A DNA stretch of 63,882 nt from Magnetococcales bacterium DCbin4 (lineage in GTDB: Bacteria; Pseudomonadota; Magnetococcia; Magnetococcales; UBA8363): contig PEAN01000007.1 in the NCBI GenBank assembly GCA_002753735.1, positions 1 to 63,882 of the forward strand, in the 5' to 3' direction. The notes beneath the pieces are model-generated. The model was not told the DNA's origin. It was given only the letters and a program-made list of their open reading frames with translations, and searched no databases. Within the stretch, counting starts at the first letter, position 1. Each line of letters opens with the position of its first letter. Both the position numbers and the translations under genes were made by a program. Positions 26,861-35,636 of this stretch are shown here, in pieces.

Positions 26861-29800
26861 CCCTCCGTGTTGCCGTGCATCACCATACCCATTATCGCTA
26901 TGATCGGTTGATCATGCTTTCTCCCCATGTGTTTCGCCTGCGGCCCGCGCCCCATTGTCGGACCCCCATCGAGTCCTTTTCCCTGAAGGTGCAACCTGAC
27001 ACCCATTTCATCAATTGGCATCAGGATCCGTTTGGCAATTTCATTGCCCGGATGGTGTTTCCGGAACGGTGTCGGGAACTGGTGATCGATGTGGAATTGA
27101 TCTTGAACATGGTGACCATCAATCCGTTCGATTTTTTCCTGGAGGAGTATGCCCGCACGGTTCCGTTCACCTACGAGAAGGGATTGTTGCGGGAACTGGC
27201 TCCGTATCTGGTCATCGATGAGGAGCGTTCGCTTCTTCTGGAATGGATGAAAGGGCTCAAACCGGAACCGGAAGAGGGGACCATCGATTTCCTGGTGCGG
27301 GTCAATCGCCGGGTCTGGCGGGAGATCAGTTATACCATCCGGTTGGAAGCGGGGGTGCAGAAGGTTGAGGAGACGCTTGCGAAAAAGACGGGATCCTGTC
27401 GCGACAGTGCCTGGCTGTTGGTGCAGATCATGCGGCAATTGGGGTTGGCGGCACGATTTGTTTCGGGGTATCTGATCCAGTTGACGGCAGATGAAAAATC
27501 ATTGGATGGGCCTTCGGGTCCGGAACAGGATTTTACCGACCTGCATGCCTGGTGCGAGGTGTTCGTTCCCGGGGCGGGGTGGGTGTTGGATCCGACTTCG
27601 GGGCTGTTTGCCGGAGAGGGGCATATCCCGCTCGCCTGCACGCCGCATTATGAAAGTGCCGCACCGGTCAGCGGTGTGACCGACCGGTGCGAGGTGAACT
27701 TCCGGTTCAAGAATTCGGTGCGCCGGATCAAGGAAACCCCCCGGTCCACCAAACCTTATTCGGATGCGCAATGGGAGGCCATCGATCATCTGGGGCAACG
27801 GGTGGATGCCGTGTTGCGGGAGGAGGGGATCGAACTGTCGATGGGGGGTGAACCGACGTTCGTCTCCATTGACGACATGGATGGTCCCGAATGGACGATT
27901 GCTGCCGATGGGCCACATAAACGACGGCTTGCTCAAGACTTGTTGCAACGATTGCGCGACCGGTTCGCCCCGGGGGGGTTGCTCCATTTCGGTCAGGGTA
28001 AATGGTATCCGGGAGAGGAATTGCCCCGTTGGCGTTACGGCTGTTTTTTCCGTACCGATGGCCGGCCACTCTGGAGCCGTCCCTGGCCAGAGGTGGAGGA
28101 GGTGACCACTGTGGCCGACATGGATCAGGGATACCGTTTTCTTCAGATGTTGGGGAAATTCATGGGGGGGGTCGAACGGTTCATCCTCCCCGCATATGAA
28201 GATGTGTTCTACCATCTGTGGCAGGAGGGGAATCTTCCGGTCGATGTCGATCCTTTGAAGTCGGATTTGAAGGATCCCCTGGAACGGCGGCGGCTGGCGC
28301 GCCTGTTGCGTGGTGATCTCGGGGCGCCGGTGGGGTATGTGCTGCCGTTGGATCATGATCAGGATTCCGGTTGCTGGATCAGTGGACCGTGGCGTCTGCG
28401 GCGGGATGCCCTGTTTTTGATTCCCGGGGACTCCCCCCTGGGATTGCGCCTCCCCCTGGGCAGTCTGGAGGCGGCGCCCGATGCGCTGCATGAAGCGGAT
28501 CCGGAACGTTGTCCGTTTGCCCCCGCCCCTCCGTTGCCCCATGGGTTTCAACCGGGGCGCTGGCGTCCGGGGTTCGTCCGTACCGCCATTTCCATCGAAC
28601 TGCGGGAAGGCCGTTTTCATCTGTTCCTCCCCCCCATGACCCGGCTGGAAGGTTTTCTCGCCCTGATCCAAGCAATCGAGGCGACCGCCAACGCAACCGG
28701 GATCGACCCGGTCCTGGAAGGGTATCCCCCTCCGGGGGATGAACGGTTGGAACGATTTTTCATCACCCCTGATCCGGGGGTGATCGAAGTCAACATCCAT
28801 CCTTCACGTTCCTGGGAAAGTCTGAAGGAAAAAACCATCGGTTTGTATCACGAAGCCCGGTTGGCGCGGTTGGGGACGGAAAAATTTCTCGTCGATGGTC
28901 GTCATACCGGGACCGGAGGGGGTAATCACATCACGGTCGGTGGTCCCTCGGCGGCGCAAAGTCCGCTGTTGCGCCGGCCCGATCTCTTGGCGAGCCTGGT
29001 CACCTGGTGGCAACATCATCCGGGGCTCTCCTACCTTTTTTCCGGGTTGTTCATCGGGCCGACCAGTCAGGCCCCACGGGTGGATGAGGCCAGGAGCGAC
29101 AGTCTGCATGAACTGGAAATCGCCTTGAGTCAGATTCCGGAAGGGCCGGTGGCCCAACCCTGGCTCGCGGATCGCCTGTTGCGCAATATTCTGGTCGATC
29201 TCACCGGCAATACCCATCGGGCCGAGTTTTGCATCGACAAGCTTTATTCCCCCGATTCCCCTTCCGGGCGTCAAGGGTTGCTGGAATTGCGTGCTTTCGA
29301 AATGCCGCCGCATCCCTGGATGAGTCTGGTGCAGGCACTGCTGTTGCGGACCTTCATCGCCTGGTTCTGGCGTCAACCCTATCGCAGGCCGGTGATCCGG
29401 TGGGGGACGGCGTTGCACGATCAGTTCATGCTCCCGTTCTTTGTTGAAGCGGACATGCGGCAGGTGGTCGATGAGCTGCGCTCGGCTGGGTTTGATTTTG
29501 ATTTCGACTGGTTGCAACCTTTTTTCTCGTTCCGTTTCCCCATTCTGGGTTCGGTCCGGTTCGGACCGGTCATCCTGGAACTGCGGCAGGGGCTGGAACC
29601 CTGGCATGTCCTGGGGGAGGAGACGACCCGCAATGGGACTGCCCGGTTTGTCGATTCTTCGGTGGAGCGATTGCAGGTTCGGGTTTCGGGTCTGATCCCG
29701 GAACGTCACGCGGTCGCCTGCAACGGCCATCGCCTGCCGTTGCGTTCCACCGGAGTGGAAGGGGAATTCGTCGCCGGGGTCCGCTTCAAGGGGTGGCAAC

Positions 29801-30165
29801 CCCCTTCGGGGCTGCATCCCCTCATGCCGGTCCATTCACCCTTGGTGTTCGACGTCATCGATCTGTGGAATCAGCGTTCGGTCGGCGGCTGTACCTATCA
29901 TGTGGTCCATCCGGGGGGCCGCAGTTATGACCGTTTCCCCATCAATGGGCTGGAGGCGGAATCCCGGCGCTTCAGTCGGTTTTGGGATCATGGTCATTCC
30001 ATGGGAATCTGGCAACCGGCTGCAATTCCCCCTGTCGGCGGTCGTTTCATCCCCGAAGGGAGTGGCCAGCCCCTGCTTCGGGATGATCCTTTGACGGTCA
30101 CCCGGGAACTGGTCACCACCCTGGATCTGAGGCGGGTACCGGGCACGCACAGTCTCCTCCAATGA
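26857..30165 (+). CDS. Transglutaminase-like/DUF2126 protein
   Basis: This protein has 1102 residues. The N-terminal beta domain (VHHHTHYRYDRLIMLSPHVF) leads into a transglutaminase core with Cys near residue 179 (GSCRDSAWLLVQ), His near 228 (DLHAWCEVFVPG) and Asp near 245 (VLDPTSG). DUF2126 starts near 325 (SMGGEPTFVSIDDMDGPEW) and runs to the end, with GGGNHITVGG, LRAFEMPPHPWM and LHDQFMLPFFVE. DUF2126 has been suggested to be a distant amidoligase-like (glutamine-synthetase-fold) module. The Anbu gene precedes it with a four-base overlap. It is the longest protein of the cluster and may combine bond making and breaking. Confidence 0.92.
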   Translation: MTLRVAVHHHTHYRYDRLIMLSPHVFRLRPAPHCRTPIESFSLKVQPDTHFINWHQDPFGNFIARMVFPERCRELVIDVELILNMVTINPFDFFLEEYARTVPFTYEKGLLRELAPYLVIDEERSLLLEWMKGLKPEPEEGTIDFLVRVNRRVWREISYTIRLEAGVQKVEETLAKKTGSCRDSAWLLVQIMRQLGLAARFVSGYLIQLTADEKSLDGPSGPEQDFTDLHAWCEVFVPGAGWVLDPTSGLFAGEGHIPLACTPHYESAAPVSGVTDRCEVNFRFKNSVRRIKETPRSTKPYSDAQWEAIDHLGQRVDAVLREEGIELSMGGEPTFVSIDDMDGPEWTIAADGPHKRRLAQDLLQRLRDRFAPGGLLHFGQGKWYPGEELPRWRYGCFFRTDGRPLWSRPWPEVEEVTTVADMDQGYRFLQMLGKFMGGVERFILPAYEDVFYHLWQEGNLPVDVDPLKSDLKDPLERRRLARLLRGDLGAPVGYVLPLDHDQDSGCWISGPWRLRRDALFLIPGDSPLGLRLPLGSLEAAPDALHEADPERCPFAPAPPLPHGFQPGRWRPGFVRTAISIELREGRFHLFLPPMTRLEGFLALIQAIEATANATGIDPVLEGYPPPGDERLERFFITPDPGVIEVNIHPSRSWESLKEKTIGLYHEARLARLGTEKFLVDGRHTGTGGGNHITVGGPSAAQSPLLRRPDLLASLVTWWQHHPGLSYLFSGLFIGPTSQAPRVDEARSDSLHELEIALSQIPEGPVAQPWLADRLLRNILVDLTGNTHRAEFCIDKLYSPDSPSGRQGLLELRAFEMPPHPWMSLVQALLLRTFIAWFWRQPYRRPVIRWGTALHDQFMLPFFVEADMRQVVDELRSAGFDFDFDWLQPFFSFRFPILGSVRFGPVILELRQGLEPWHVLGEETTRNGTARFVDSSVERLQVRVSGLIPERHAVACNGHRLPLRSTGVEGEFVAGVRFKGWQPPSGLHPLMPVHSPLVFDVIDLWNQRSVGGCTYHVVHPGGRSYDRFPINGLEAESRRFSRFWDHGHSMGIWQPAAIPPVGGRFIPEGSGQPLLRDDPLTVTRELVTTLDLRRVPGTHSLLQ

Positions 30166-31174
30166 ATCTGAATCATCATCAAGAATAGCGTCTGGTCCAT
30201 TTGCCTCATGATGTTCTCATGAACAAAGCATGACGTGTCGGCTTCTGGGTATCCGTTGAAAACATTGGAAACAGGATCCTCCTGTTTCCATGAAGCCTGT
30301 AGGCGGCAAGTGAATCGCATCTGGAACAATGTTCATTCACCGTGATTCCGGTACCCGCCGGATCACGGGTTTTCCTGGGTACATTTCTTTCTTGATTGGT
30401 AATTCCGAGAGATATCCTCTCTGTACTGAAAAAACTGACTGTAGACCGTTTTTTCAAATCCCAGTTGAAAGGTAACTGGATTAAATTTTTTGCTGTTGAG
30501 AAAATACGCTCTTCCGGCTTGATCCGGAAGGTCGCCATTGAGGCCATCACCTGGTATCCGGCCAAGTATTCCATATCATCGATCCTGTATCCTGCGTTCC
30601 ATCGATCCAACTGCCAATCGAGGTTTGCCTTCATCTCAAAGGCTCAGGGACTCATCTTGAACCAACGATGAAAAATGTTCCCAGCAAATCGCAGCCATCA
30701 TTGATTACATTCCAAGAAGGGGCTCGATCTTTCGGCCATCTTCCTGAATTCCTGGCGACAGCCATCGTAAACATTGGAATGGTTTTGTCATGCGTGGATT
30801 TCACTTTGCCTACAGTAGTTGGCAATAGGGTGTATCCAAAACGGCAACCTCTTTGGCTCATTTCTTCTTCAATGCCTTGTCTGTATTCGTATGTTCTACA
30901 GCTACCGCCCAATTAAATGTAGATGAAGTATATAACAGAATGTATCGAATGATCTCATCGCTGTAATCATAACGGAAAGGCAGGTGAAACACCTTGTCAT
31001 TATTTAGAGTTATGACTCAAAGTTATTAGTACATGATTTGCCCTTGACTTTTTTAAGAAGATGCCATACTTTCAATCAAGGGTGCGTTTATTAAATCTCC
31101 GTTCATTGATTCTGTCATTCGGACATTGAAAATAAAAGAGCTATTCTATTGATCGAATCGAGCAGAATGGCATC
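30166..31174. other. Long non-coding stretch with two strong hairpins
   Basis: About 1 kb without a credible gene follows the DUF2126 gene. A perfect hairpin GGAAACAGGA/TCCTGTTTCC lies at 30267-30289 and an 11-bp hairpin CCGTGAT..CCGG/CCGGATCACGG with one bulge at 30340-30368, followed by GTTTTCC; together they may end the Anbu operon. Open frames in the remainder show no family motif. The base composition is more AT-rich than flanking genes, as in decayed DNA. Confidence 0.45.
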
Positions 31175-31556
31175 CTGTTCGTTGTTTCCCGGGCAGACGT
31201 ATGCCCATGATGCCAAACGATCCGACGACTCGAACGTCTCCATCTCCACACCGATTCCGACAATGAACATGGCTGCGCCAGCTTCGTCGATTCCCGGCAT
31301 TGTCTGGATCAGATTGATGGCTCCATTCATCGATTTTGCGACCGGGAATCTTTTTGATATGGCGGGCATTGACTTCCAGAGCAATGATTCCGTTCGGTTC
31401 AAGGGCGGTGTAGGGGTTCCTCAATTAGATGCCGGTGCTTGCATGACGACAATCCCGGCTTCCCACTCCTCGACCCATTCCGCCAAGGCGCGACGATCCG
31501 GCTTGAAGCCGCTGAATTCCTTGGTTTCTGAATGGATGATCCTACCCATCGTTCTA
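31175..31556 (-). pseudogene. IS110-family transposase remnant
   Basis: Three collinear pieces of an IS110-type transposase are readable on the minus strand. The first is FSGFKPDRRALAEWVEEWEA with IVVMQAPAS, ending in a stop. The second is YTALEPNGIIALEVNARHIK with KIPGRK in another frame. The third is LIQTMPGIDEAGAAMFIV through SWAYVCPGNNE. The middle of the protein (including most catalytic residues after PGRKTD) and the tail after CPGNNE are missing. It is a dead, internally deleted element with at least one stop and a frame change. No terminal repeats were recognised. Confidence 0.7.
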
Positions 31557-31593
31557 CAATGACACAGGTGGTGATTAGCGGAGATTGAATGCC

Positions 31594-33066
31594 ATGCGAT
31601 TCATGTTCATCTATCCCAACATTACCCGGCCCAGAACACCGCAGATGGGTATTTTGGCATTGGGTTCCCATCTGAAACATCACGGAGTGGATGTTGCGGT
31701 ATGCGATCTGACCTTTCATGAAGTGGACCAGTGGGTGCGGGTGGTCATGGAAGAGATGGATCGATGGCATCCTGACATGGTTGGGATTTCATTGCGGACG
31801 CTGGAATTTTCTGCGGCACTGCCCATTCTGGAGGCGGTGGGGGACCGCAAGGGCAATACCCTTGTGGTGGCCGGGGGGCCTCATGCCACCTATGTTCCGC
31901 AGGAGGTGGCACCGCTGGTCGATTATGGGGTGATGGGCGATGGCGAAGATGCCTGTCTGGCCATGGCGCGGGTCATGGCTGAGGGGCGTGTGGAACGGAT
32001 TCGTGAACTGCCCAATGTTTTTTTCCAGCATCGGGAGGAACTGGTCAAAAATCCCGTCGGTCCGATGTTTGATCTGGCCCTCGCCCCCATCCCCCATTAT
32101 GAATTGTTCGATGAACGGCACTATACCGATCATTGTTTTCTGCGTCTGGTTCCAGGAGCCAAGGTCTGTGGCGTGTTTGAAGGGAGCCGCGGCTGTCCTT
32201 ATCTGTGTACCTATTGCAGCAATGCGGCCTTGATGGAGATCAACAAGGGGGCGGGTAAATGGCGGCGTGAAAAGAACGCCTTGCAGTTGCGGCGGGAAAT
32301 GGATGCGTTTTCATCCCGCTATGGGATGGATATGATGTATTTCATCGATGAGGTCGTCATGACTTCCGACAGACGGACCGCTGAATTGCGGGACCATCTT
32401 GGCGGAAAGCGGACTCCTTTCATTTTCATGGAGCGTCCCGAACTGATCCGCGAAAACCGGGTTCGCGACCTCAAGGAGGCAGGGGCCTGGTCCTGTTCCA
32501 TCGGAATTGAAAGCGGTGATGAAGAATTTCGCAAGCTGATCCTCAAACGCAACATGCCGGACCGTAAAATTCTCGACAGTTACCGTTTGATGCGGGAATA
32601 TGGGATTCGTACCCATGCGTTTGTGATGATGGGGATGCCAGACCAATCGGAAGCGGTGATGCGGGAAAGCATCCGCCTGTTGCAAACCATCCAGCCTGAC
32701 AGCGCTCAGGCCACGACCTTTTATCCCCTTCCTGCGACGCAACTGTATGGTCGGGTCATGGAGATGGGGCTGTTCGATCCCAAGGTCCGGCCCAGCAATT
32801 ATTACAGCCTTTCGGCCTTGAATTATTCTTCCAGTCACAAAGAGAAGATTGCCATGTACGCCGATATGGTCAATCTGGAACTTTGGCGCGATTCACCGAT
32901 TCATCGCCTGACGGTTCAATTGTGCATGATCATTCCCCAAGCGTTCAGACTGGTGCGTTGGTATCTGACCAGCCCCCGGGGTCATGTCCGTTACCAATCG
33001 ATCCGTAAGATGACCGCCAAACAATTTTTGCTCAAGATATGGGGGAAGGTGACGGAAAGGTTGTGA
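31594..33066 (+). CDS. B12-binding radical SAM protein
   Basis: From ATG 31594 (GGAG ten bases upstream) the protein has 490 residues; a TTG at 31585 is less likely. Residues 1 to about 130 resemble a cobalamin-binding Rossmann domain (FIYPNITRPRTPQMGILALG; VVAGGPHATYVPQE; DGEDA). The radical SAM core has C-x3-C-x2-C near residue 200 (CPYLCTYCSN), preceded by FEGSRG, and GIESGDEEFRKLILKRNMPD. Such BchE/methylase-like enzymes act on lipids, cofactors or natural products; the substrate cannot be told from sequence. It stands alone, downstream of an IS110 relic and upstream of tRNA-Gly. Confidence 0.88.
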   Translation: MRFMFIYPNITRPRTPQMGILALGSHLKHHGVDVAVCDLTFHEVDQWVRVVMEEMDRWHPDMVGISLRTLEFSAALPILEAVGDRKGNTLVVAGGPHATYVPQEVAPLVDYGVMGDGEDACLAMARVMAEGRVERIRELPNVFFQHREELVKNPVGPMFDLALAPIPHYELFDERHYTDHCFLRLVPGAKVCGVFEGSRGCPYLCTYCSNAALMEINKGAGKWRREKNALQLRREMDAFSSRYGMDMMYFIDEVVMTSDRRTAELRDHLGGKRTPFIFMERPELIRENRVRDLKEAGAWSCSIGIESGDEEFRKLILKRNMPDRKILDSYRLMREYGIRTHAFVMMGMPDQSEAVMRESIRLLQTIQPDSAQATTFYPLPATQLYGRVMEMGLFDPKVRPSNYYSLSALNYSSSHKEKIAMYADMVNLELWRDSPIHRLTVQLCMIIPQAFRLVRWYLTSPRGHVRYQSIRKMTAKQFLLKIWGKVTERL

Positions 33067-33092
33067 TCAAAAATTGATCCAGAGGGGGATAT

Positions 33093-33166
33093 TGGAGCGG
33101 GTGAAGGGAATCGAACCCTCGTCTTAAGCTTGGGAAGCTTAGGCCCTACCATTGGACGACACCCGC
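33093..33166 (-). tRNA. tRNA-Gly (CCC)
   Basis: A 74-base cloverleaf on the minus strand has acceptor GCGGGTG/CACCCGC, anticodon loop TTCCCAA giving anticodon CCC, T-loop GTTCGATTC and an encoded CCA. Confidence 0.95.
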
Positions 33167-33340
33167 ATGCCGTGACCACCAGCAGGCACATTATGTTGCG
33201 CATCATGGTTGCGGGTCAACCTTCGTTTGAGGGTTGGATGCAAATTTGTCCGAAAAAAGGTTTCCCCTGTCGGCGTCATGGGATAGAAAGGTAGAGGTTT
33301 ACTGGATTGCAACCTTCAATGACCATGATTGGCAAATATC

Positions 33341-33598
33341 ATGAAAGAAAACAAGTTACCATTATTCGCGATCATTGATCGGATTCCCTGGCTGCCATTG
33401 GTTGCCATCGCTTTTTTCATGGGCATCGCACCGGTTGCCCCGGAACCGCATCTTTGGGAGAAACTGAGGATGCTTGCCAATGGTACCTTGAGTCGTCCGC
33501 TCGATATTTTTGATCTGCTGATGCATGTCACCCCTTCGTTATTGGTTCTTATCAAGGGGATCCGGCAATTGCGCGCAGAGAAGGGGACTACTTCATGA
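33341..33598 (+). CDS. Small membrane protein, unknown function
   Basis: Eighty-five residues start at ATG 33341. Two hydrophobic segments (WLPLVAIAFFMGIAPVAP and LLMHVTPSLLVLIKGI) flank a short conserved-looking stretch EPHLWEKLRMLANGTLSRPL. Similar small proteins are often labelled RND transporter in databases, but it is far too short for one and no function should be assumed. Its TGA overlaps the ATG of the kinase-like gene by four bases (ATGA at 33595-33598), so they are co-translated. Confidence 0.75.
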   Translation: MKENKLPLFAIIDRIPWLPLVAIAFFMGIAPVAPEPHLWEKLRMLANGTLSRPLDIFDLLMHVTPSLLVLIKGIRQLRAEKGTTS

Positions 33599-34140
33599 AC
33601 CTGATTTTGATTGGGATGCGTGGTGCGGGTAAATCCAATCTTTCCCGCAGGCTTTCCATGTTGACCAAACGTCCGGTGATGTCTACCGATACGTTGATCT
33701 CCTACGAACATCAGGGCCGGACGATTCCGGAAATCCTTGCCGGCGTGGGTGGCGACTGGCGGGCCTTCAGGGATTTGGAAACCCGGGTCGTGCACAAGGT
33801 GGCGGCCATGGATGAGGTGATCATCGATACGGGGGGCGGGGTGGTGGTGGATCTGGATGATCAGGGCCGTGAAATCTACAGTCATCGTAAAATGGATGTG
33901 TTGAAAAAAAATGGTCGGATATTCTGGCTTGAAGGGGATATTTCCCGACTGGCTGCCAAGGTGACGGCCGATCCGCGCCGTCCGCCTTTGAGTGCGACGG
34001 AGCGTGAAGAGGTCATCATGCGTCGTCGTTTGCCCTTCTATCAGGAAGCGGCGGATCATGTGGTCAACATCGAAGGGATCCGGCGTGAAATCCTGGCGTT
34101 CAAAATTCGTTTGCTGGCCGATTTCTGGCCCATGTCCTGA
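33595..34140 (+). CDS. Shikimate-kinase-like P-loop protein
   Basis: The 181-residue protein has P-loop GMRGAGKSN, the FRDLETRVV segment that aligns with the shikimate-kinase FR..E element, and DTGGGVVVD matching the substrate-binding GGG loop. The acidic pair usually seen in DxD of AroK is reduced to STDTLI. It could phosphorylate shikimate, but the divergent motifs and pairing with a small membrane protein, away from aro genes, leave another small-molecule substrate possible. Confidence 0.75.
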   Translation: MNLILIGMRGAGKSNLSRRLSMLTKRPVMSTDTLISYEHQGRTIPEILAGVGGDWRAFRDLETRVVHKVAAMDEVIIDTGGGVVVDLDDQGREIYSHRKMDVLKKNGRIFWLEGDISRLAAKVTADPRRPPLSATEREEVIMRRRLPFYQEAADHVVNIEGIRREILAFKIRLLADFWPMS

Positions 34141-34334
34141 CGGGTGGATGTTGGTTCGGGCGGAGTGGTTGATTTTATTTTCGGGCTATGGATTGTTGTT
34201 TTCACTGTGGTCAGGTTCTATCATGAACCGGATACGGTTGGCCTGAGGATGCCATGGGGAAATCCCCTTTCAACTCCATGGACCGCCCGGGTTGATTGTT
34301 GAGTATCCAAATTTTTTGGAAACGAGCCGCTTTC

Positions 34335-35609
34335 ATGACCGCCAGCCAGGACTTTCTGTCATCACTGACCCTCCTTTATGTGGAGGATGACCCGGACATC
34401 CGCGTGCATATGGTCAAGTTTCTCTCGCGACGCATTGGCAATCTGGTGATTGCCGAGAATGGCCGTGAGGGTTTGGAACAATTCTACGCCATCAATCCCG
34501 ACATCGTCGTGACGGATATCATGATGCCGGAGATGGATGGATTGGTGATGGCCAAGGCGATTCGGGACAAAAGCCGGGACATCCCCATTGTGGTGATGAC
34601 GGCGCACAATGATGATGAATATTTCATCCGTTCCATCGATCTGGGGATTGACCGCTATGTGTTGAAACCAACCAATCCCCGGTTTCTGATCGAAGCGGTG
34701 GAAAAATGTGCGCAACTCCTGTTCAGCAACCGGCAAAAGGAGGAGGCCAATCGTTATGTCCGTTTTCTCCTCGATGCCCAGCCCAATCTGCTCATGGTCA
34801 TTACTGCGGGTTGTGTCGAATATGTCAACCATGCCTTTCTCGATTTTCTCGGGTTTTCTTCCATTGATCATTTCAATGAGGTGGTCAAGAACGCGGGCGA
34901 TCTGATGTTCAATGCCGAGGGTCGCAGCATCAATGAAGAGGGATATTGGCTGGACCTGTTGATGGGGACACCGGAAAAATTTTCCATCATCTATTTGAAA
35001 AACCAGCAATCGGAAATGCTGGTTCCTTTTGCGCTCAAGACCAATTCATTGCCGGAGCAGAATCGGCATTTGTTTTCCTTCATTGACATTACCCATATCG
35101 AAAATGAAAAACGGCAGTTGGAGACGCAGGCATTTACCGATGCCCTGACCGGGGTATGCAATCGCGCTCGGTTGCAGGGGGTTTTGGAGGCGGAGTTGCA
35201 TCGTGCCAGGCGGCACAACCTTCCCATTTCGGTGATTTTGGGGGACATCGATTATTTCAAGAAAATCAACGACACTTATGGTCACCAGGTGGGTGATGAT
35301 GTGTTGCGGAAATTTGCCAAAGTATTACGAGAGAATGTTCGGATCGAGGACATCGTTGCCCGTTGGGGGGGAGAGGAATTCATGGTGGTTTCTCCCCTCA
35401 ATGATGTGAATGCGACGTGCAAGCTGGCGGAAAAGTTGCGGCGATTGATCGAAAATGAGCGCTTTCCCAAGGTAGGGCGTGTGACGTGCAGTTTTGGGGT
35501 TTCACAGGCGAAACGGGAGGATTCCATCCGGACGTTGACCGAGCGGGCGGACAAGGCATTGTATGAAGCCAAGACCCAAGGTCGCAATCGTGTCGAAAAA
35601 TACATGTGA
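34335..35609 (+). CDS. Response regulator diguanylate cyclase (REC-PAS-like-GGDEF)
   Basis: The ATG at 34335 gives 424 residues. The receiver domain has the acidic pair ED-D in YVEDDPD, phospho-acceptor Asp61 (VVTDIMMPEMDG), Thr in VMTAHND and Lys in YVLKPTN. A PAS-like segment follows (about 150-265), then GGDEF with ARWGGEEF. An RxxD inhibition site (RIED) precedes it by five residues. The expected role is c-di-GMP synthesis switched by phosphorylation. No histidine kinase is adjacent; the orphan kinase at 58008 is a possible but unproven partner. Confidence 0.93.
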   Translation: MTASQDFLSSLTLLYVEDDPDIRVHMVKFLSRRIGNLVIAENGREGLEQFYAINPDIVVTDIMMPEMDGLVMAKAIRDKSRDIPIVVMTAHNDDEYFIRSIDLGIDRYVLKPTNPRFLIEAVEKCAQLLFSNRQKEEANRYVRFLLDAQPNLLMVITAGCVEYVNHAFLDFLGFSSIDHFNEVVKNAGDLMFNAEGRSINEEGYWLDLLMGTPEKFSIIYLKNQQSEMLVPFALKTNSLPEQNRHLFSFIDITHIENEKRQLETQAFTDALTGVCNRARLQGVLEAELHRARRHNLPISVILGDIDYFKKINDTYGHQVGDDVLRKFAKVLRENVRIEDIVARWGGEEFMVVSPLNDVNATCKLAEKLRRLIENERFPKVGRVTCSFGVSQAKREDSIRTLTERADKALYEAKTQGRNRVEKYM

Positions 35610-35636
35610 GTTGCAGTCAGCGAAAAACCTCAGGCC

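Noticed and set aside
34148-34246. A 32-residue hydrophobic peptide after the shikimate-kinase-like gene
   Set aside because: Too short, no ribosome binding site and no other support.
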